Source: Aequorivita vladivostokensis
GTDB taxonomy: Bacteria; Bacteroidota; Bacteroidia; Flavobacteriales; Flavobacteriaceae
Length of the DNA: 64,000 bases
Reading direction: 5' to 3'
Assembly (NCBI RefSeq): GCF_000952855.1
Contig: NZ_JSVU01000003.1
Span: forward strand, 124,001 to 188,000
The translations under genes and the position numbers were made by a program. Shown here piece by piece: positions 8,809-16,297 of this stretch (its first letter is position 1; every line of letters starts with the position of its first letter). Under the pieces are notes generated by a model. The model did no database searches. It saw only the letters and a list, made by a program, of their open reading frames with translations, and was not told the DNA's origin.

Positions 8809-8838
8809 GGTTTTCCCTATTGAAAAAGTAGGGAAACC
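8809..8838. promoter_or_regulatory. Inverted repeat with TAGGGAAA half-sites
   Basis: Left arm GGTTTTCCCTA (8809-8819) and right arm TAGGGAAACC (8829-8838) pair except for one extra T, around a 9-bp spacer. It sits 27 bp before the TTG box of the eCIS promoter. Confidence 0.6.
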
Positions 8839-8865
8839 ACCCGAAAAAATTCAGGTAAAATACTG

Positions 8866-8896
8866 TTGTATAGCCTTTTAACTTTTAATATATTTG
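8866..8896 (+). promoter_or_regulatory. eCIS operon promoter
   Basis: TTG (8866-8868), 20-bp spacer, TATATTTG (8889-8896), an exact match to the Flavobacterium-type consensus. Transcription would start near 8903, leaving a leader of about 30 bases before the first eCIS gene. Confidence 0.7.
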
Positions 8897-8932
8897 AATT
8901 TCCCAATCTAATCTATTAAGAATTCCCCGCAG

Positions 8933-9526
8933 ATGATCTACGAAACACTCGAAATAGTAAAAGATCAGGTTTCAAAATATTTGGAGCTTAAAACCACGGA
9001 CGGCAATCTGGTGGTACTGGAAAACGTGTCCAAACACGACGATCCGGACCTCAACACCAAGAACGACAAAGTGGTGCTTTCGCTTTTAAATATTGAGGAA
9101 GAGACAGCCCTTAAAAACAATCCAAACGTAAAATTCAAAAATGGAGAAACGCTTTACAAGAATGCTCCCGTAAACTTAAATATTTTCGCTCTTTTTTCGG
9201 CCAACCGAAGTACGTATACCAGCTCGTTGACGGCGCTTTCCTATATTATAGAGTTCTTCCAGTCAAAAAAAATCTTTACGCAAACAAACACACCATTGAA
9301 TCCAACCATTCCGGTTTTGGAGAATATAAAAGAGTTTCGCTTTATTGCCGAGCTCTACACCCCAACCTTTGAGCAACTAAATTACATCTGGGGAACCTTG
9401 GGCGCAAAAGCGCTGCCAAGCGTGCTATACAAAATAAGCGTCGTGAAAATTGAAAGCGACTCACTAGTTGAAAAAGGCAAACCGATTACTGAAATTTCTG
9501 GAATCCTCAATAACAATATGCCATGA
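8933..9526 (+). CDS. eCIS tube terminator/cap, Pvc16-like DUF4255 protein
   Basis: 197 aa starting MIYETLEIVKDQVSKYLELKTTDG, the N-terminal signature of DUF4255 proteins. It continues with VVLSLLNIEEETALKN, NAPVNLNIFALFSANRSTYTSSLTALSYIIEFFQSKK and the conserved end-cap strand FEQLNYIWGTLGAKALPSVLYKIS. In characterised eCIS particles this family caps the end of tube and sheath distal from the baseplate. It opens the operon, as in many Bacteroidota eCIS loci. The stop overlaps the next start by 4 bp (ATGA), indicating coupled translation. Confidence 0.92.
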   Translation: MIYETLEIVKDQVSKYLELKTTDGNLVVLENVSKHDDPDLNTKNDKVVLSLLNIEEETALKNNPNVKFKNGETLYKNAPVNLNIFALFSANRSTYTSSLTALSYIIEFFQSKKIFTQTNTPLNPTIPVLENIKEFRFIAELYTPTFEQLNYIWGTLGAKALPSVLYKISVVKIESDSLVEKGKPITEISGILNNNMP

Positions 9527-10398
9527 GTTTTACTGCCACATATAAAATTCTGTTCGGTATGAATCTGTACCACCACTATTTTTTGGATGATGGCAGTATA
9601 GCTTTTGATGCGAATGCTACTTTAAAGGAAGCGCAGCTCAACAAATACAATTTTGGGGATTTCTGTGAAATAATTCCTTCCGAAGAAACACAGGAAATTT
9701 TTAAAGGGAGCAAGCTAGTTTTCAAAACTACTCACAGCGGATTCACCATATATGCGAAAGCCGAGGAAACTGCGCCCAATTCGGGAACATACAGACCTTT
9801 TGTAAACCTTCCGCAAACAACGGTTTTCAATTTTTTGATTTATGTGAAAGATCCGCTTTTCGAAAATTATTCAACGGTGAATCCAAAGCCGGCCATTCCC
9901 TATTATTTTTCAAACAAAAAACCTGTTTCCGAAGGCGTTTCTTTCAATTATTTAGATTTGGAAACCACTACCCTGCCCGTAGAAAATTTCACTATAAACC
10001 AAACAAGTTATGGTGAAATGGCAAAAAATCTTTCCACCAAAGAAAAGATTGGGCTTTTCGGAATCATTTCGTTGGAAATGGCGGGAGACGACACTGTTCC
10101 CTTCGACGGCAACGCACGGAATATTCTAAACGCAAACGGAACCATTCCCGCTTTTCCAAAAACCTTCAAACTTCAATTAAAAAACCGAAGCACCATCTGG
10201 AACTACCGCGATGCTTCAACCAATACACTCCTCCACTCTACAGATCCCACAACACTTCCGTTGGCCAAAAACGGTATTATAGGTTACAGTTTTAACGGCC
10301 AAGAAAGACCTTCCGCATTCCCATCCCGACTCATATTTGAAAAGGACGGCGGCGGAAATATCATAAAAACCATTTCAGAAATATTTATTAACCAATAA
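9523..10398 (+). CDS. eCIS-associated protein of unknown function (291 aa)
   Basis: No family is recognised with certainty. The sequence is beta-rich (YKILFGMNLYHHYFLDDGS at the start, then PFVNLPQTTVFNFLIYVKDPLFENY), with no signal peptide and no membrane helix. It sits between the cap protein and the sheath and is translationally coupled to the cap gene, so a structural role at the distal end is the simplest inference. Alternatives are a surface-decorating or assembly protein. The C-terminal end, RLIFEKDGGGNIIKTISEIFINQ, is polar beta. Confidence 0.75.
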   Translation: MSFTATYKILFGMNLYHHYFLDDGSIAFDANATLKEAQLNKYNFGDFCEIIPSEETQEIFKGSKLVFKTTHSGFTIYAKAEETAPNSGTYRPFVNLPQTTVFNFLIYVKDPLFENYSTVNPKPAIPYYFSNKKPVSEGVSFNYLDLETTTLPVENFTINQTSYGEMAKNLSTKEKIGLFGIISLEMAGDDTVPFDGNARNILNANGTIPAFPKTFKLQLKNRSTIWNYRDASTNTLLHSTDPTTLPLAKNGIIGYSFNGQERPSAFPSRLIFEKDGGGNIIKTISEIFINQ

Positions 10399-10406
10399 CA
10401 AAAACT

Positions 10407-11831
10407 ATGGCAACTACGTACAAAACACCCGGGGTCTATGTGGAGGAAATATCGAAGTTTCCACCATCTGTGGCCCAAGTGGAAACAGCAATCCCGGCCT
10501 TTATTGGCTACACCGAAATCAGCGACACAACCGTCCGCAACAAACCGAAACGTATTGTTTCGCTGCTGGAATACGAAACCTATTTTGGAAAGGCGGAGAA
10601 GGAAGCAAACATTACCGTAACCATCAACGATACCATAAACAGCGGGCCACCGGTACAGCTTTTAGATCAAAAGTTTAGCGTGGCGCTGGGAACTACCAGT
10701 CCGTATGTAATGTATTATGCCCTTCGGATGTACTTTGACAATGGCGGAGGGCCTTGCTACATCTGCTCTGTGGGCGATTACACAAGTGGTTCCGTTAACC
10801 AACCGTTGCTTTCGGGAGGACTGGACGAACTTGAAAAATTTGATGAGCCCACCCTGTATGTATTTCCAGATGCGATGGCTGTTTCCACCGCTTCAAGCTA
10901 CTACTCGCTTATAAACAGGGCATTGATGCAATCGCAAAAGTTAAAAGACCGCTTTGTTATTATAGATGCTTTCGCTAACAACAGCGATAACATTCGCAAT
11001 ACAGCCTCTTTGGGCAACGGCGTTGACCTATTGAAATATGGCGCAGCTTACCATCCGTTTTTAAGAACAGTTTACAGTTACGCGTATGATGACGCTAACG
11101 TAACCTTGGCTCATAATGTAACTGATGAATCAAACTCAACAACAACGGGCGTTTATGACACCAAAGCATTAAGCGAGCTTGCAGACAGTGGCGATTCCGA
11201 TTTCAACTTGATACTTTATAACAAAATAAAGACGGAACTGGAAAAACAATACGTAACACTTCCGCCAAGCAGTGCAATGGCCGGGGTTTATGCACGAGTG
11301 GACAGCAATCGGGGCGTTTGGAAAGCCCCTGCAAACGAATCGGTGAGTGCCGCTGTGGAGCCCACAATCAAAATTACACACGAAGCACAGCAGGATTTGA
11401 ACATCCATACCTCAGGAAAATCCATCAATGCCATCCGGTCATTTACGGGGAAGGGAATCTTGGTCTGGGGCGCACGAACTCTTGCAGGCAATGACAACGA
11501 GTGGAAATATGTTCCCGTTCGCCGTTTCTTCAATATGGTGGAAGAGTCTGTTGAAAAAGCTACGGCACAGTTCGTCTTCGAACCCAACGATGCCAATACC
11601 TGGGTAAAAGTACGCGCGATGATTGAAAATTTCCTAATTCTTCAATGGCGCGCCGGAGCATTAGCTGGAGCCAAACCCGAACAGGCATTTTACGTTCGCG
11701 TAGGCTTGGGCGAAACAATGACCGCAGATGATATTCTCAACGGAATCATGAACATCGAAATAGGAATGGCAGCAGTACGCCCTGCAGAATTCATCGTGTT
11801 GAAATTCTCACACAAAATGCAAGAAGCATAG
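10407..11831 (+). CDS. eCIS contractile sheath protein
   Basis: 474 aa with the phage tail sheath N-terminus TYKTPGVYVEEISKFPPSVAQVETAIPAFIGYTE. The conserved C-terminal domain contains IKITHEAQQDLNIHTSGKSINAIRSFTGKGILVWGARTLAGNDNEWKYVPVRRFFNMVEESV and ends FIVLKFSHKMQEA. It polymerises around the tube and contracts to drive it through a target membrane. It has one inserted variable domain (about 100-270) that would lie on the outer surface. A Gly-Gly-Gly-Pro turn occurs near residue 112. Confidence 0.97.
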   Translation: MATTYKTPGVYVEEISKFPPSVAQVETAIPAFIGYTEISDTTVRNKPKRIVSLLEYETYFGKAEKEANITVTINDTINSGPPVQLLDQKFSVALGTTSPYVMYYALRMYFDNGGGPCYICSVGDYTSGSVNQPLLSGGLDELEKFDEPTLYVFPDAMAVSTASSYYSLINRALMQSQKLKDRFVIIDAFANNSDNIRNTASLGNGVDLLKYGAAYHPFLRTVYSYAYDDANVTLAHNVTDESNSTTTGVYDTKALSELADSGDSDFNLILYNKIKTELEKQYVTLPPSSAMAGVYARVDSNRGVWKAPANESVSAAVEPTIKITHEAQQDLNIHTSGKSINAIRSFTGKGILVWGARTLAGNDNEWKYVPVRRFFNMVEESVEKATAQFVFEPNDANTWVKVRAMIENFLILQWRAGALAGAKPEQAFYVRVGLGETMTADDILNGIMNIEIGMAAVRPAEFIVLKFSHKMQEA

Positions 11832-11889
11832 TCTTAGTTTGCAGTTTTCAGTATCAGTGAGCAGTTATTTCAAACGGAACACAAAACAC

Positions 11890-11917
11890 TTAACATTTAA
11901 CCATTAACATTTAACAT
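11890..11917. repeat. Heptamer tract in the tube-gene leader
   Basis: Four tandem 7-bp units TTAACAT, TTAACCA, TTAACAT, TTAACAT, ending 8 bp before the ATG of the first tube gene. The whole 94-bp gap 11832-11925 is A/T-rich and has no hairpin terminator. Confidence 0.75.
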
Positions 11918-11925
11918 ATAGCAAA

Positions 11926-12363
11926 ATGGCAAATACATATCCATTAGTAAAGTTTCATTTCTCAGTGGACTGGGGAGGAACAAACATAGGTTTTACCGAG
12001 GTCAGTGGACTGGACGTAGAAACCGAATTGATCGAGTACCGTCACGGTGCCAGCCCGGAATACAGCAAAATAAAGATGCCGGGAATGCAGAAATACAGCA
12101 ATATCACTTTAAAACGCGGCTCGTTTGCGAACGACAATGAATTTTACAAATGGTGGAATACCGTAAGCCTAAATAAAATTGAGCGCCGCGACATCACCAT
12201 TTCATTGCTGAACGAAGAGCACGCGCCGGTAATAGTTTGGAAGGTGAAAAACGCCTTTCCGATAAAGGTACAATCCACAGATTTGAAAGGCGACGGCAAC
12301 GAAACCGCCATTGAAACTCTGGAGATTGCCCACGAAGGTCTAACCATCCAAAACGGAGATTGA
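11926..12363 (+). CDS. eCIS inner tube protein 1 (T4 gp19-like)
   Basis: 145 aa beginning YPLVKFHFSVDWGGTNIGFTEVSGLDVETELIEYRHGASPEYSKIKMPGM, the diagnostic start of the phage tail tube/Hcp-like fold, followed by NITLKRGSFANDNEFYKWW. It stacks as hexameric rings inside the sheath. It is likely the main tube subunit, being the first tube gene after the sheath and having its own A/T-rich repeat leader. The end overlaps the next ATG (TGATG). Confidence 0.97.
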   Translation: MANTYPLVKFHFSVDWGGTNIGFTEVSGLDVETELIEYRHGASPEYSKIKMPGMQKYSNITLKRGSFANDNEFYKWWNTVSLNKIERRDITISLLNEEHAPVIVWKVKNAFPIKVQSTDLKGDGNETAIETLEIAHEGLTIQNGD

Positions 12364-12803
12364 TGGCCACTGAATATCCTCCGGTAAGCTTTCATTTTAA
12401 GGTGGAATTCAACGGAATTTCCTCACAGGAAAAAGACGTTCAGTTCCAATCGGTATCGGGGCTTTCCGTAGATATCGAGACCGAGGAGTTTGCAGAGGGA
12501 GGCGAAAATAGGTTCAAGCATAAATTGCCGGTGCGGTCCAAATTTCCAAACCTCATTTTGAAACGCGGAATGGTAACCGATTCCGAACTCATAAAATGGT
12601 GCCGGAACGCAATTGAAAGTTTTCAGTTTAAACCGATTGATCTCACAGTAAAATTGCTGAACGAGAAGCATGAACCGCTTGTAACTTGGAACGTTGTGCA
12701 TGTTTATCCCGTAAAATGGAGCGTCGACGATTTCAATGCCGAAGAAAGCAAAGTAACGATTGAGACCATAGAATTGGCCTATAACTATTTTACACTCGTA
12801 TAA
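12363..12803 (+). CDS. eCIS inner tube protein 2 (paralogue)
   Basis: 146 aa from the ATG inside TGATG at 12361-12365. It starts ATEYPPVSFHFKVEFNGISSQEKDVQFQSVSGLSVDIETEEF and has FPNLILKRGMVTDSELIKWCRNAIE, so the same fold as the gene before it but clearly diverged. In Afp/PVC systems, second and third tube paralogues form the rings that join the tube to the baseplate; I infer that role here. Confidence 0.95.
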   Translation: MATEYPPVSFHFKVEFNGISSQEKDVQFQSVSGLSVDIETEEFAEGGENRFKHKLPVRSKFPNLILKRGMVTDSELIKWCRNAIESFQFKPIDLTVKLLNEKHEPLVTWNVVHVYPVKWSVDDFNAEESKVTIETIELAYNYFTLV

Positions 12804-12804
12804 A

Positions 12805-12966
12805 ATGCCTATCGAAATCAAAGAGCTTAACATAAAAATAAATGTGAACGGTACTGAGCAAACCAATGCCTCTCCTGATAAACAATCAGGAGGCAAAGCG
12901 GAAGCTGTGATAAAAGCTGCCGTGGAAGAGGTTATGCGAATTGAATCCCGAAAAAACGAACGATAA
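12805..12966 (+). CDS. DUF5908-like 53-aa eCIS small protein
   Basis: A short frame between the second tube gene and the LysM gene: starts MPIEIKELNIKINVNG, has a polar Ser/Gly/Lys middle, and ends in a helix EAVIKAAVEEVMRIESRKNER. The MPIEIKEL start and length match the DUF5908 proteins typically found at this place in Bacteroidota eCIS loci. It begins 1 bp after the previous stop, and its TAA overlaps the next ATG (TAATG), so it is embedded in translational coupling. Its role in the particle is not established; it could be a tube/baseplate adaptor. Confidence 0.88.
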   Translation: MPIEIKELNIKINVNGTEQTNASPDKQSGGKAEAVIKAAVEEVMRIESRKNER

Positions 12967-13652
12967 TGAAAGGGGAACTTACAAAGCTGAAAATAATAGC
13001 GTACCGCGATAACAAGTTTACACGAATCGTGGGTGACGGCATATTTTCTTCTTTATTGAACCCAGAAAAATATGCCTTCAAATATAAGGTGGAATATACC
13101 GAAGCGCAGGGTCAAGGCACCAGCGCATCACAACCAAAATACGTTCGTTCCGTCCCGGAGGATTTAAACCTTGAGTTTCTTTTTGATAGAACCGGGATAA
13201 TTAAAGGTCATAGCAATGATCTCGGGGTAGGAATCGTGGCCGATATTGAACGATTCAAAAGAATTGTCTTCGATTATAACGGCGACGAGCACAAACCCAA
13301 TTATTTAATGATTAGTTGGGGCACACTTATTTTTAAGGGAATTTTGGCCGAAATGACGATTGAATACAAGCTTTTTTCTCCCGAAGGAGTTCCGTTGCGT
13401 GCCGTTGTAAAAGCAAGTTTTAAAGGAATTGTTGAAGATTTGTTGCGATTGGCAAAGGAAAACAACAATTCGCCAGATTTAACACACGTACGGATTGTGA
13501 AAGAGGGCGACACCCTGCCTTTGATGACATTCAGAATTTACGGTGATTCAAAATATTACTTGCAAGTTGCAGCAGCCAACAATCTCACAAATTTCCGAAG
13601 ATTGAAACCTGGCCAACAAATAAAATTTCCACCCATAGAAAAAGTTTCATAA
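12966..13652 (+). CDS. eCIS tube-initiation protein with C-terminal LysM (Afp7/Pvc7-like)
   Basis: 228 aa. The N-terminal tube-like domain (MKGELTKLKIIAYRDNKF, LLNPEKYAFKYKVEYTEAQGQG) has the CIS tube pattern. A LysM motif occupies about 173-224 (HVRIVKEGDTLPLMTFRIYGDS ... LKPGQQIKFPPI). In known particles this protein sits between spike and tube, and the LysM domain contacts the baseplate hub rather than cell wall. It overlaps the 53-aa gene by 1 bp and is followed 1 bp later by the spike gene. Confidence 0.94.
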   Translation: MKGELTKLKIIAYRDNKFTRIVGDGIFSSLLNPEKYAFKYKVEYTEAQGQGTSASQPKYVRSVPEDLNLEFLFDRTGIIKGHSNDLGVGIVADIERFKRIVFDYNGDEHKPNYLMISWGTLIFKGILAEMTIEYKLFSPEGVPLRAVVKASFKGIVEDLLRLAKENNNSPDLTHVRIVKEGDTLPLMTFRIYGDSKYYLQVAAANNLTNFRRLKPGQQIKFPPIEKVS

Positions 13653-13653
13653 T

Positions 13654-15399
13654 ATGCCCAATAGTAGAATCATAGAAACATCGCAAAGTGCAGATTTGGT
13701 AACCTTCAAAATATTAATTGACGGCAGCGAAATTTCGTCTGCCTATCAAGTAAAAAATATTTCTGTTGAAAAGGAAATAAACCGAATTCCCTTTGCACAG
13801 ATTGTATTTATTGATGGCAATGCAGCATCGCAGGATTTCGAATTAAGCAATGAGGATTTATTGATTCCCGGGAAAAATATCGAAATAAAGGCAGGCTATC
13901 ACAGCGATGATGAAACTATTTTTAAAGGAATAATCATAAAACACAGCATTAAAATCCGCGAGATCAATTCCGTTTTAATTGTGGAATGCAGGGACGAGGC
14001 CGTGAAAATGACCATTGGCAGAAAGAGCAATTTTTACTACGAAAGCAAGGACAGCGATATTATTGAAGAAATTATTGGCAAATACGCCTTGGAAAGCGAT
14101 GTGGAAGTAACTTCGTTCACCAATAAGGAAATGGTGCAGTACCGCGCTTCCGATTGGGACTTTATAATGACGCGCGCTCAAATCAACGGACAGATTTGCA
14201 CCGTGGATGATGGAAAAATAACAGTTTCAAAACCCAACCTTTCCCAAGATGCCATTGAAACCGTTGTCTTTGGCGCTACCCTACTCGACTTTGACGCCGA
14301 AATGGATGCCCGAAACCAATTCAACACAATTACCGCATACGGCTGGAATCCTTCCGAACAGGAAATTGTGGAAGCCGAAGCCACTGACCCCGCAATTTCC
14401 CTAAACGGAAATATTTCGGTTTCCGATTTAGCAGATGTAATAAACCTTGAAAATTTAGAATTGAAAAGCGGCGGCAATTATAATTCGGCATCATTGCAAA
14501 ATTGGAGCGATGCAAAAAGTCTATTCCAGCAACTTTCGAAAACCCGCGGACGGGTAAAATTTCAGGGCATTCCAACGGTAAAACCCGGAACGATGCTCAA
14601 GTTGGAAGGTGTGGGCGACCGTTTTAACGGAAAAATTTTCATCAGTGCCATTCGACACGAAATTGTGGATGGCAATTGGACCGTTGACGCCGAATTCGGG
14701 ATAAACCCAAAATGGTTCAGTGAAACTTATGATATTTCAGAGTTGCCTGCTGCCGGAATCATTCCCGCGGTAAGTGGTTTGCAAATTGGAATCGTATCAC
14801 AATTGGAATCAGACCCCAGTGGCGAGAATAGAATTTTGGTAAAAATACCCATCATCAATAATGAAGAACAGGGCATTTGGACACGTATCGCAACTCTGGA
14901 TGCCGGAAATAACCGAGGCTCTTTCTTTCTGCCAGAAATTGGAGACGAAGTAATTGTAGGTTTCGTAAACGACGATCCAAACCATGCGGTAATCCTCGGA
15001 ATGCTCCACAGCAGCGCAAAACCCGCCCCTTTGAAAGCCTCCGACGACAATCACGAAAAAGGTTTTGTTACCCGAAGTGAAATGAAACTCATTTTCAATG
15101 ATGAGAAAAAATCAATCACTATTGAAACGCCTGGCGGGAAAAAAGTAACCATAGACGAAGATGCGGGAGCAATTGTAATTGAGGATGAAAATTCAAACAA
15201 AATAACAATGGACAGTGACGGAGTTGCAATTGAAAGCGGAAAAGATTTCAGTATAAAAGCAACCGGTGATTGCAACATTGAAGCTATGAATATAAATGTA
15301 AAAGCGAATGCCCAATTTAAAGCAGAAGGCAGTGCTGGAGCGGAAGTTTCAACCAGTGCCGTTGCAGTTTTAAAAGGATCATTGGTACAAATAAATTAG
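13654..15399 (+). CDS. eCIS spike/hub protein (VgrG, gp27-gp5 like, Pvc8 type)
   Basis: 581 aa. Residues about 10-350 form the phage late-control D/gp27-like hub (SAYQVKNISVEKEINRIPFAQIVFIDG, IEIKAGYHSDDETIFKGII). An OB-fold follows at about 370-460 (GIVSQLESDPSGENRILVKIPI, GSFFLPEIGDEVIVGFVNDDP, VILGMLHSSAKPAP). The tail is a gp5-like beta-helix with repeating short strands (KKVTIDEDAGAIVIEDENSN, KITMDSDGVAIES). It trimerises to form the puncturing needle carrying the PAAR tip. Its stop codon is the first base of a 12-unit heptamer array. Confidence 0.97.
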   Translation: MPNSRIIETSQSADLVTFKILIDGSEISSAYQVKNISVEKEINRIPFAQIVFIDGNAASQDFELSNEDLLIPGKNIEIKAGYHSDDETIFKGIIIKHSIKIREINSVLIVECRDEAVKMTIGRKSNFYYESKDSDIIEEIIGKYALESDVEVTSFTNKEMVQYRASDWDFIMTRAQINGQICTVDDGKITVSKPNLSQDAIETVVFGATLLDFDAEMDARNQFNTITAYGWNPSEQEIVEAEATDPAISLNGNISVSDLADVINLENLELKSGGNYNSASLQNWSDAKSLFQQLSKTRGRVKFQGIPTVKPGTMLKLEGVGDRFNGKIFISAIRHEIVDGNWTVDAEFGINPKWFSETYDISELPAAGIIPAVSGLQIGIVSQLESDPSGENRILVKIPIINNEEQGIWTRIATLDAGNNRGSFFLPEIGDEVIVGFVNDDPNHAVILGMLHSSAKPAPLKASDDNHEKGFVTRSEMKLIFNDEKKSITIETPGGKKVTIDEDAGAIVIEDENSNKITMDSDGVAIESGKDFSIKATGDCNIEAMNINVKANAQFKAEGSAGAEVSTSAVAVLKGSLVQIN

Positions 15400-15482
15400 G
15401 GATTTGGGATTTGGGATTTGGGATTTGGGATTTGGGATTCGGGATTCGGGATTCGGGATTCGGGATTCGGGATTCGGGATTC
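15399..15482. repeat. Twelve-unit heptamer array (GGGATTY)
   Basis: Five copies of GGGATTT followed by seven of GGGATTC, no interruptions, 84 bp. The first G is the last base of the spike gene stop codon TAG. The clean switch from T to C units points to recent tandem duplication. The reverse strand reads as a spurious Pro/Asn/Ser frame. Confidence 0.95.
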
Positions 15483-15554
15483 GTAAAAGATAAAATTGAG
15501 GTTTCATATAACAAACTAACAAGCCTGAATTAATAAATTAACAAATCCCCAATT

Positions 15555-15582
15555 AACAATAAACTACAAACAATAAACATAA
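15555..15582. repeat. Heptamer tract in the PAAR-gene leader
   Basis: Four 7-bp units AACAATA, AACTACA, AACAATA, AACATAA end 3 bp before the PAAR ATG. The rest of the gap 15483-15585 is A-rich with no terminator or gene. Confidence 0.65.
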
Positions 15583-15585
15583 AAA

Positions 15586-15879
15586 ATGCCACCAGCAGCC
15601 CGAATAAACGATATGCACATTTGCCCGATGACCAACCCAAATGGAAGTCCGCACGTTGGCGGGCCAATACTCCCAGCGGGCGAACCAACAGTCTTGATTG
15701 GCGGAATGCCCGCGGCCAGAGTTGGCGATATGGCAACCTGTGCGGGACCACCGGACTCAATTATAATGGGCTCGTCCTCAGTATTTATCGGCGGAATGCC
15801 CGCAGCGAGATTGGGAGATAGCACGGCACACGGAGGAAGTATTGTTTTGGGGGAATTCACGGTATTAATAGGAGGATAA
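15586..15879 (+). CDS. PAAR-repeat spike-tip protein
   Basis: 97 aa made of PAAR repeats: MPPAARINDMHICPM, GGPILPAGEPTVLIGGMPAARVGDMATC, VFIGGMPAARLGDSTAHGGSIVLGEFTVLIGG. PAAR proteins fold into a small metal-stabilised cone capping the VgrG-like spike; His/Cys residues that could bind zinc are visible (H17, C19, C47). The gene has only an A-rich repeat leader and no Shine-Dalgarno. No C-terminal toxin extension is present. Confidence 0.97.
   Translation: MPPAARINDMHICPMTNPNGSPHVGGPILPAGEPTVLIGGMPAARVGDMATCAGPPDSIIMGSSSVFIGGMPAARLGDSTAHGGSIVLGEFTVLIGG
15870..15875 (+). promoter_or_regulatory. Unusual strong Shine-Dalgarno before the gp25 gene
   Basis: AGGAGG lies 6 bp upstream of the ATG at 15882. 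Such sites are rare in Bacteroidota and elsewhere in this window. It overlaps the terminal Gly-Gly codons of the PAAR gene, so it may be coincidental. Confidence 0.4.
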
Positions 15880-15881
15880 TT

Positions 15882-16292
15882 ATGAATACATCAGATACAT
15901 TTTTAGGAGAAGGTTGGAGTTTTCCGCCCCATTTTGACAAAAAAACGGGCCAATTGGTCACCACGGCCGGAGTGGTAGATATCAACAAAAGCCTTGAAAT
16001 TCTTTTATCAACCCGCTTGGGCGAGCGAGTAATGCTACCCAATTATGGCTGCAATCTGGAAGAACTATTATTTCAACCGCTTGATGTAACCTTAAAGACC
16101 TATATAATTGAACTTATAAAAACCGCAATTCTGTATTACGAACCACGAATTGATACACAAACAGTATCGCTAGACACCACAAATGAGCTGAACGGCGAGG
16201 TCTTAATAAATATTGAATACGTTGTCAGAATCACAAATTCGAAGGCAAACCTTGTTTTTCCATTTTACAAAACCGAAGGCACCGAAGTATAA
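15882..16292 (+). CDS. Baseplate wedge protein gp25/GpW family
   Basis: 136 aa with the family pattern: FLGEGWSFPPHFDKKTGQLVTTAGVVDINKSLEILLSTRLGERVMLPNYGCNLEELLFQPLD. The EGxxFPP start and the GER(V/I)M...(Y/F)GC(N/D)L motif are diagnostic of gp25 baseplate sheath initiators. It begins 2 bp after the PAAR stop and precedes the two large wedge proteins by 5 bp, so it belongs to a tight baseplate block. Confidence 0.96.
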   Translation: MNTSDTFLGEGWSFPPHFDKKTGQLVTTAGVVDINKSLEILLSTRLGERVMLPNYGCNLEELLFQPLDVTLKTYIIELIKTAILYYEPRIDTQTVSLDTTNELNGEVLINIEYVVRITNSKANLVFPFYKTEGTEV

Positions 16293-16297
16293 AAACC

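Noticed and set aside
15399-15482. CRISPR array
   Set aside because: Units are 7 bp with no spacers and no cas genes nearby.
15317-15514. 65-aa minus-strand frame with repeated Asn-Pro-Glu-Ser
   Set aside because: Product of the heptamer array; no leader and overlaps the spike gene.
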